A program made the translations under genes and the position numbers. Of a stretch of DNA of 64,000 bases, positions 55,650 through 64,000 are shown piece by piece. Source of the stretch: Trichobilharzia szidati (Eukaryota; Platyhelminthes; Trematoda; Strigeidida; Schistosomatidae); NCBI GenBank assembly GCA_944472155.2, contig OX235279.1:56207564-56271563 (forward strand), read 5' to 3'. Positions within the stretch are counted from its first letter, which is position 1; each line of letters opens with the position of its first letter. The notes beneath the pieces are model-generated. The model was not told where the DNA came from. It searched no databases and was given only the letters and a program-made list of their open reading frames with translations.

Positions 55650-57920
55650 CCTTTTACTATTAATTGTCTATGTGTCGATACTAGTTACTAGGTAGTTACA
55701 TATCCTTTGAACGTTCGAGTCATATATATATATATATATGTTTTTTCTACACTGTTTGCAGACATCTCTGCCTACCTGCTCTCATCATGGAAACTTTCGT
55801 AAATTTTCCTAGATATCCCTTCTAATGCAATAATTTTTCTAATTCCCTTATTTTCTTACCCATTTATCAGGTTTACCTGAGCTAAGGGTGTGGCAAAGAA
55901 CATACTTCTTTTGTTTACAAAGACTAGGGTTATTTCATGGCCTCAGTTATGTGTACAATTCGAGTTTGAATTCTGTTCGGAAGGTTCAACGGGACGCAAA
56001 GATAACCTTGAGAGCGCTTCTTCTGTTCGCAAAGTGATCACTTTCAATAGAATGAGACAAAACAGAGCTTCTTATAGATTCTGTTTATCATTTCAGAACC
56101 ATGAATCAAAGGTGCTCATTAATGCGTCTATTAAGTTGTGTAGTCATCCACACTACATAGCTTTCTTCACAGGAACAGTTAAATTTTCAAATGCACATAA
56201 AAGGGGCAAAACTAGGTAGCTTCGATTTCAGCTGAGCGATTGTGCCTGTCAATCAAGCAGTTATGAATTTAGTTGATGGGATAAGACACCTTAAACCATA
56301 CATGGTATTACGAGTGAATGTGGGTGGCGAAGCTACAAGTCTTATACTCTCTGTCGTCCCTCAACGGCCCGCATCACGGAAGTCACTAAGACTTATCTAA
56401 ATAGACCTTTTCTTAAATTTTAATCAGGTTTTTGTCAATATTAAGACTACAACTGATAACATTTTAAACTAATACAGTTTGTGTAAATGACTGAACGAGC
56501 GGCATTTTCTATAGTAGTTACGTTGATAGCAAACAAAGAAGTAAATAAGATTCTAGGTAAGTAAGTAAGCCATTAAGGTGAGAGATCGAATTTTATTGAA
56601 TTAATTTCTATGAGAATGTCACCACACTGATCACTGTTGCGGAACATATTACATCTAGAAGTTGCATTTGTATACTGGTGATCCTACTGCTATGATAAGC
56701 ACTTATGGAATCAAATATTCGTTTTCTTATGTTCAACTTATCTTATCCCTTGGTGCTGTATGTTCTCAACCCGTCAACTATCCAATATTAAATCTAATAC
56801 TTTTGTGATCACACTCTTAACCTGAGCTATAGATTTCAGACGATATAAAGGAATAAATAATACTATAGTGATTGCCTCACATCTATCATATAATATTTTA
56901 TGCTTGCTGCTTCTAGTAATTTCACGATTCCGCATTATAAACGATTCCTTTTGTTTTCATTCCATTTGATACAGAATCAGCGGTATGTTTGCGTCCGTTA
57001 GTTTAAGCAACCAAGGTTTTAGGTAGCAATACAATTTTATCTGATTTCTCAGAGAATTTCATCAAGAAACTAATAATAATGACATCTTTATTCTGGATAG
57101 TATTTATAAATGTGCGGAATTTTCAGAGCAGTTTATTGCATGATATTTTCCCTTTGTACAGTATATTCAAGTTAAATATTAGGCTTTCTGATCTGAAGCA
57201 CAAGCCATTCCATTGTGATACATCCGCCTTATCTCCTTCAAGGAATCCACAATATCTAGTTGAAAGCCAATTGCAAGATGTTCAGAAGTACATTTTGAGA
57301 CCCAAGGACACAGCTAAAGAACAGTTATCTCATGTATTTCGACACCTTGCCACCCATAATCAGACCTTTCCTCGAGTTAAGTAGCAACTTGCGAATCACA
57401 GCATTGTAAACATTTTAAATACACACAAGATTAGATAATACCATTAGAGATCATATCATAGTCGATTAAAACGCGCCGAACGGGAGAAAATATACGCAAT
57501 AGAGAGATGGAAGGTTTAGGTAGCCCAAGTTTTAAGCAGGCTTGAAACAAATTACAGTGTTTATTGGTACAACTAGTTGTACATAATATTCCTAAATTTT
57601 ATCTGAGTGATTGACCTATTGCATAGAAAACAGTCAGGCTTCCACTACTGGGCTACCTACATTTCTACACAACACAATACATAATGTTTTCCCCATTTCT
57701 TAGTGTCTTAACTATTTGATTATTTCCTTGAGTTGGGAAATGTGCTCGCACAGATTTTCAGTTGGCCTTTAAACTACTAGTGTGCATTTAGCGGAGACGA
57801 AGGAGAAATAGCATGGGGAACTAGTCTATGATCCAGATCTAACTGCATCGAGTCACGTGAAATACTGTGAACTGCTATATTACTTGAAGATATTTTATTT
57901 TATTTTTTTATATTTTTGAT
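55650..57920. other. unique region with two unexplained open frames
   Basis: 55890-56219 (+, 109 codons; contains NLESASSVRKVITFNRMRQN) and 57079-57384 (+, 101 codons; contains LRPKDTAKEQLSHVFRHL) are the longest frames. An acceptor-like ggaattttcag precedes 57127. Neither is recognised. They could be exons or chance. A (TA)n tract lies at 55722-55740. Confidence 0.35.
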
Positions 57921-57924
57921 TATA

Positions 57925-58098
57925 GCTTGGTTCCACACTGTATCTTTGGTACAAGTATGGAATTTTCAGCATGTGATATCGTTAGCTCAAATTTTGCAGA
58001 CCGACCATTGATATCAGGTGTGCGTCGGCAGGGGATCTAACCACGGACCATGTGCATGGTCGTCGAGAGTCCTAACCGCTGTGCCACCGACGCACATC
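57925..58098 (-). mobile_element. second tRNA-derived SINE family, copy 2
   Basis: Homologous to 23095-23278. The minus-strand head has gtgcgtcggtggcacagcgg and a B-box remnant (ggttagatcccc), followed by a body with gctgaaaattccatacttgt. Confidence 0.7.
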
Positions 58099-58099
58099 T

Positions 58100-59265
58100 A
58101 AACAACTAAAACTCAGGAAAAAATTTTGTCATTTGTTTATAATTCACCTTTTTTCAAACACATGGATGAGAAAATATTATGCAATAAGCTATAATGTGAA
58201 TTCTGTTCATTGTGTAAATATTTTGTTCAGGACAAAGCAATTATTTATTATCAACATTAAAAGACATTCTTTCCGTTGGTTTCTTTTTCAGGTTCTACAT
58301 TTATGCGTCTACATTAAATAGACAAATGTTATTAAAGATGTTTAGGTTTTCATAACATGTAATCAATACACGTACTATGCCGGTGTTGTGTATGAGTTGA
58401 CTATTCCTACTTCAGAGTTCAAATTAAGCATAATGAAAGGAGTAAATTGCTCATCAGATATTTTAAACAGTCTTATTCAGAGTGAATTATCATGTATGAC
58501 AATAACTATATGACAGTGAATCACCAACTGAATGTATCCTGGCTCTAACGTAAAACGTATCGAAGTTTTGGGTATATAAAATTGATCAGTTTATGCTGAA
58601 GTTGTTTATGTGCACATAAAAACAAATGTAAATATAGATGTCTAAACACGAACGAGTCCGTAAAAGTGAAGTTTAAAAATTGTTGAAAGCAATTATACGA
58701 ACTAAAAACGAATAAATGCGTCTTCATTTTGACCTACGGATTTGACTGATTTGACTGCTGCTAAGATGATCAGCAAGACTTTTCGCTTCAGAAGTGCCAA
58801 AATACAATCAATCTTTCATTTTAGCTATGAATAATTCAAAAGACTGGTATTGACAGTAAATCTACTTCACTTAGTCGTGGTTCAGTGAAATTAATAGACA
58901 GTGGATAGAAAGCATTTAGATTTTTTATTTCCTTTGGATGAAGCCTTTGATGAATAAACCTTCTTAAATTTATGATTCATTTAAACACAAAGTAGTTCCT
59001 ACCTTAGGCTATTACATTTTTGTGAAAGCTAACTAATGCTTTAATTTCACACAACACTGTTTCCCTTGACGAACTTGAATAGAGCCAGAACAACAAACTG
59101 AACAGCGTATTTTGATTTTATTCTGTGTAGTCATTTGCATACAAATTTAACTAATGACCTAGGTCGTTGGAAATATTCCCCTCTAGTTCTGAAATGCATA
59201 AACAGGGTTAATGTGATTCATTTTGTTGATAAGCAGATTATATATTAGGATATATATATATATAT
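58100..59265. other. unique non-coding region
   Basis: No gene or repeat is recognised apart from a (TA)n tract at 59250-59270. Confidence 0.4.
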
Positions 59266-59269
59266 ATAT

Positions 59270-59435
59270 ACACCTTTACCTCGCTAAGCCAGTAAAAAGA
59301 CTGGTAAAGAGGGAAGGTTGGGCATTAGGCTGGCAATCCCATCCCGTTAAAATAAATACCACTGCTACCGTAACTCCAAGCCTCTAGCTTGAAGCTCTTT
59401 ACTCCAATAGGAAGGTAAAGGAACAAAATAATGAA
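59270..59435 (+). mobile_element. RTE-tailed SINE, head-less copy
   Basis: It starts at cacctttacctcgctaagcc after (TA)n and contains gttgggcattaggctggcaa, the second half ctagcttgaagctctttact, and gaaggtaaaggaacaaa. It corresponds to positions about 75-238 of the element at 49574-49811. The tRNA head is missing, so it is a 5'-truncated insertion. Confidence 0.75.
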
Positions 59436-60112
59436 TAATAATAATAAGAAGAAGAAGAAGAACGCACACCTTTCACAGCCACAACTAAGTTGAAATCAAA
59501 ATTTATCAACACTACAAACAAACTCGGTTAATCAACTTTCATCAGATAAATTTTACAATTTATGGAGTGACTTCTGGGTGCTTCTGATTAATTCCCTCTC
59601 ACCTTGTGTTAATCACATCAAAACTCTCTGAGTAAACTTCAGCTTCAGATACTTTTATATCACAATGCTCCTAGCAAGAATTCATATTTTTCTGTGGCAG
59701 TACACTATTATTTTCTTCTGAGTTGGTCAATACCAGAGTAAACTTTTGTGTAAACACCTACAACTCAGTAAAACATTTTTCGTTTCCTTATAATTCACTT
59801 TTATTCAAGCACATGAATGAAAAGAATTTCCTGCTTCTCTAACACACACATTCCGCACAACTGTTTAGTGTCTCCGCATGCATACAGTGAGGCAAACATA
59901 GTAGATACCATTAAACAGAGGGTATCTACCTGAGATCAATTCAATCCCACATGCCTGTTCACTTCAAAATAGTTGTTAAAAACATTCTCAAGGTCATAAA
60001 ATAATACTCTCAAAAGTAAGTAAACAGAGGGGATTTATAATTCTCCACATTCTCCTACATATATATATATATACATATATATACAAAACGATTATTTCTT
60101 TTGTCTAATTAG

Positions 60113-61720
60113 GTCAACCTACAGGGTCCTTTAGCCTACAGAGCTTGTCTCTGAGTGGGTTTGTAGGTTTGAATGCCATCCTAATTCCTGCTTTATTGAG
60201 AATTCTACGTAGGGTCTCAGATGCCCCCTCCTTATATGGTAAAACTGTAGATGCCTTATATTCTTTCTTATTTATGTTATCACTATTAGTTTCACCATTA
60301 TTTTTATTTTGCTTTTGAATTTTACAAGATACTTATTTAGCACCAACGCTTCTTCTATCTGCTTTATTTCGTCGTTTAGGTCTTTTCTTGTGCTACTTAG
60401 TGCTACTGCTCCGTTTGTTAGACGCTTAACTAAGCTTGCTTTAACAGTTAACGGATGAGATGAATTAAAGTCTAAATATCTATTAGAATGCGTTGGCTTT
60501 TTACAAACACTAGTGTGCAGTTTACCTTCTTCTGTTCGTTTAATTTTACAATCTAACATAGCTAATTCTCCTTGTTCATTTTCCGATTCAAATGTGAACT
60601 TTATTCCCTTTACTAGTGATTTTATATGCACCAAGAAGCCAGAGATATGTTCTGTTTTTAGCACTGTGAATCAAAGTCTCATCCACATATCTCCACCATA
60701 TTTTTGGAGTAGGGTTAAATTTATTAAGAGCAATATTTTCTCAACTATCCAAAAAGATATCTGCTACGCTAGGGGATATTGGTGATCCCATTGCTACACA
60801 ATCTGTTTGTTTATATATTTTGCCCTGAAATTTAAAGACAGTAGACATGAGGCATAACTGATTCCTAAATTAATTTTCTCAACGGGCAGTTTTGTCCTAT
60901 GACTAAGTTCGGGATCAGAAGTTAGTTCTCTTTTAACCGCTCCTATGGCCATGTTGATTGGTATATTGGTGTAGAGACTATTTATATCAAAACTAACCAA
61001 TTTTTCATTATTCTCTAATTGAATGTTGTTTAGTTTCCTTTTCATTTCATATAAATTAGTTGGCCTAGAGTTCGAATGATTTCTAATGGGACATAGTATT
61101 AGAGCTAAGTGTTTTGGTGATTCATATGTCAGCATATTTCTGAAATCTGCTATTGGTCTTATGGGGTAACCTGGTTTATGTATTTTTATAATACCATACA
61201 TTCTACTAGCGACATTAGTTTTAGGCATTAAATTAAACCATTTAGACCTACTGAGTGATAGCTTCATACTACTGCTGTAGATTTCTTAATCTTATTCATT
61301 ACTATGTCCACAGTCTTCTTAATTTCCTCATACGGACCCGTTTCAATGTATTCAGTGACTTTTTTTATTGAATCGGATTTATCTAAAACTACTGTAGAGT
61401 TTCCTCTATCAGCTTTTGTGATGACGATGTTTTTATCCTTTTTAAGATTAATTAGATCTAATCTTTCCGATTTCGTTAAGTTTGGCTGTGCCTTCTTTTA
61501 TTTCTAAAGAGTTAATGCACATTGAGTTCAAAACTCTTCTGCTGTTGTCCTATCTGTTGAACTTAATGCTACTTCTATGTTAGAGATGACATCTTCCGGT
61601 TTTAGTTTGCTAACCGTTACATTGAAATTTAATCTTTCTTCAAGTAGCTTTATCTCACTAGGAATTTCCTTAGTTTTATTTGATATCGTGAACGCACCAC
61701 AATGTTTCTCTAATATCAAA
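60113..61720 (-). pseudogene. Penelope-like element reverse transcriptase, nearly complete, GIY-YIG missing
   Basis: Read from 61720, the N-terminal region (FTISNKTKEIPSEIKLLEE) is followed by NIVITKADRGNSTVVLDKSD, the PLE-specific N-terminal motif. RT blocks follow: MYGIIKIHKPGYPIRPIADF, LVSFDINSLYTNIPI, MGSPISPSVADIFLDS (60771-60788, with an adjacent stop), WWRYVDETLIHS (60675-60689; YVDE where YVDD is usual), FLDFNSSHP-type thumb, and the linker KASTVLPYKEGASETLRR. It ends at about 60113 after LKDPVG, just before the nuclease, so unlike most copies here it has lost its 3' end. Several frameshifts and the YVDE change make it inactive. Confidence 0.85.
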
Positions 61721-61729
61721 CCTTTAAAT

Positions 61730-62195
61730 CAGTATATTTAGATAAAGACGAATATGCAACGCTGTCTTTGGACAAATAACCAGTTTAGCTACCCATTCTT
61801 GAGTGTATTAAGCATTATTTGTCTGTTGGGTGAGAAATTCGGTAGCGCAGTTGACTGACACAAAGCTGTTAGGAACTGTTATTTGATAATAAATATCTAG
61901 AGAAGTCATTTCACATAAGTTCATGAACCCAGATTTTCAACTAACCGGAGCTTATCAGTATAGCATAAGCAAAATCTTTCCGCCATATTAAACCGAAAAT
62001 TTCCGTTTAAACTAACTACTAGTTTTATCCATGATTTTTGAAATCTTAATGTTACTAAATGTAGTCTCAATTGGCATACACTTTCGTGTCGTACATGGCC
62101 TGTCAGCTAGATATTATATTTATTTTTTCGAACGATAAAGCTCTAAGTCTTCTTTATTGACCTGAAAAGGTAATGGAAAACAATCCTACATTCCA
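61730..62195. other. unique non-coding region
   Basis: Nothing recognisable in this stretch of about 465 bases. Confidence 0.4.
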
Positions 62196-62405
62196 TTATG
62201 GATAAAATTTTATTTTGACAAAGTCACACAGTATTATACAGTGATATTCACTGATGATATTTCGAGCACAGTTTATTGCTCATAATCATATCAAGGTACT
62301 CACATAATTTTCTTGCTTCGTTTATATACATCAGTAACGTGGGCAGTAAATATTACTGTATAACACTGTGTAATTTTATCAAAATAAAATTTTATCCACA
62401 ATGGA
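62196..62405. repeat. two head-to-head PLE terminal fragments forming an inverted repeat
   Basis: 62198-62252 (ggataaaattttattttgac, acacagtattatacagtg) is the inverse of 62347-62402. Between them, on the minus strand, 62250-62295 holds the terminal hammerhead-like fold with GAGCA/TGCTC, GAAATATC and ATCAG. The right fragment joins atggaactatactctaccac, which also borders the PLE fragments at 14402 and 15597. Confidence 0.7.
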
Positions 62406-62409
62406 ACTA

Positions 62410-64000
62410 TACTCTACCACAGTGCCCAAGTTTTACCCCAATATCAAAATTCCTACGTCGTTTTTACTACAAAATTCTGAAAGTTTAGTTGACCATACGG
62501 AGAGCAGATAGGCTGCCATTTTTAAACCAATCAGTGTTTCTCTATAAATCAGTAGTAGTGTGAAGGTCTAGGATAAGTTGGTTTTCAGTACAGCTAGCTG
62601 TTATAAAGGGAATAGGTTCCGAAGCTTTATATCAGCATGCAAATACTGTTATGGATTCAGTCGTTGTATCTCTTATGTTTCTTTCTCTTCTCTCCTTCAT
62701 ATCTCTCTTTTTCATTTCTACTTTATCTGCGTTTTTCGTGTTTAATTACTACTGATAATTAACTAATATATTGAATTAATACACTGGTGCACGCAAGATC
62801 ATTTTCTTTAGTAAGAGAATCTTTTTGAATATGTGTTGCATAATAATAATAATAATAATAATAATGATTAAGCAGGAGAGCCAAAGTGGTTGGCATAAAA
62901 ATGTTATAGAGGTAAGAGCAAGCGAAAATTTTGTATCAGTGTAGATTTCGTCACGTACCTGCAATAATCAAATTTGCCTTTTGCTTCTAAGACTGCCTAA
63001 GTATAGTAACTTCGACTTGGGGATAAATGTGAAAGGATAACCAAGTAGTTTATAAGTTTCTGAAAAGTTTTGAGGAGGCAAGTCTTGTATTCACATGTTT
63101 GCCGTCAGCCACACTACGAAGGTTTCGCTATCACGACAAGTCAATAAATATTCTCACTTTGAGTTTGTTGGAGATTCGAGTAATTCCAGAGTAAGTTTAG
63201 TCTCCTATCGATATCAGCTACAGACTATTCCTAGAACGCAAGAAGCAATGGATGTGTGTTTTGTCTTTGCTTGGGACTCATGAATGGGCAACTTCGAGAT
63301 AGATTACTTGAAGCTGTAATGAAGTGTTTCAACTGATCGTATTCATGAGTTCTAGCGTGGCTATAGACAGTTAACAATGGCGAAGAAGGGAAGACACCCT
63401 ATAAATTGAATTGACAAAAGCTCGAATTTATCAACTATTTCCTCCCAACCTTATAACTGAATATTATAATGTGATCACTTCATAAAGAGGTACATCTAAG
63501 TTTTATCGCTTGTGGGAGTTGTAGAAGCTAATGCCAGAAGAATTTCAAAACAGGATCTGGTGACTATCTTGTGCTCTCTGGTTATTAGAAGTCCTCCAAC
63601 TAGTTCTGATTAGTGACGAAATCTGCTTTCAAATCAATAAATAATCTAACGTTACTGAACTCAAGATTTTTTCGCCATGAAGCCTACAGGTATGTAAGCA
63701 GTATGTATCAAGAAGACTGGGATAAGACCTTATAAGGTCAGTTATTTAACAAATCAGATTTTTCTTCCTATACTTCTTTTTCTATTGATTTTTCAGACTA
63801 AGAAAAAATCAGGTCAAATCTAGTTGCAGATAATAAATGAGTCGGCTAATTCAAATTATTTCACTTTGATCTCAAACAATATTTATTGTTTCATAAACTG
63901 ATTAGGAAAAGTTACTAGCCATCCAGATCTAAGTATAAGAGTTAATTAGGAAATGAAGTCCACTTATTACTTTATTAATGTAACACTACGAGATATGATA
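62410..64000. other. unique non-coding region
   Basis: An (AAT)n tract lies at 62841-62866. No gene is recognised. Confidence 0.4.

Noticed and set aside
59440..59460. aagaagaagaag and similar short tandem tracts as regulatory sites
   Set aside because: Simple repeats at SINE tails; nothing suggests regulation.
1..64000. CRISPR arrays, bacterial operons, rRNA genes
   Set aside because: No regularly spaced repeats, no ribosome-binding-site-linked ORFs and no rRNA signature. The content is that of a metazoan nuclear genome.

Overview
The window looks like blood-fluke (Schistosoma-type) nuclear DNA. The sequence is AT-rich and gene-poor. It carries tRNA-derived SINEs with a hammerhead-ribozyme module of the kind known from schistosome Sm-alpha repeats, RTE-clade (SR2-like) non-LTR retrotransposons, and many Penelope-like elements (PLEs) with GIY-YIG endonuclease domains. 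The species cannot be named from this alone.

Layout. 1-10 kb is mostly unique non-coding DNA with one PLE 3' end (about 6.8 kb). 10.4-13.4 kb holds a PLE with RT and GIY-YIG remnants between inverted terminal repeats, then a SINE and a PLE 3' end. 13.9-17.4 kb is a decayed RTE (copy A) with three nested PLE-terminal insertions. 18.6-19.2 kb has two inverted Sm-alpha SINEs. 21.1-22.1 kb has a PLE 3' end. 23.1 and 57.9 kb carry a second tRNA-derived repeat family. 25.4-28.46 kb is the best preserved RTE (copy C, minus strand), next to a PLE with an uninterrupted GIY-YIG reading frame (28.5-29.6 kb). 30.3-31.6 kb contains the only host-gene exon candidates: an unidentified terminal exon (+) and a well-supported exon of translation initiation factor eIF3e (-). 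31.8-35.2 kb is RTE copy B, lying in the eIF3e intron. 35.28-35.9 kb is the 5' coding region of the eIF3e-like gene.

The main structural feature is an inverted duplication of about 3.28 kb. 33680-36955 pairs with 40950-44225 on the opposite strand without a net indel, and I noticed only three base differences. It duplicates the upstream region and 5' coding region of the eIF3e-like gene plus the 3' half of RTE copy B, head to head, around a 4-kb spacer filled partly by two PLE fragments. The right copy lacks the downstream exon, so it is a promoter-bearing partial duplicate. Both copies share the same frame disruptions, so the damage, or some unresolved very short introns, predates the duplication.

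44.2-64 kb is unique DNA with scattered elements: an RTE 3' end, a young SINE with an 11-bp target duplication, PLE pieces at 50.2, 53.8-55.2, 55.2-55.65 and 60.1-61.7 kb, a probable solo LTR inside a PLE, and ribozyme-like PLE termini. The mobile elements form recognisable partnerships. The tRNA-headed SINE has a body and tail resembling the 5' and 3' ends of the RTE family, and several PLE ends carry hammerhead-like folds. No bacterial, viral or CRISPR features were seen.
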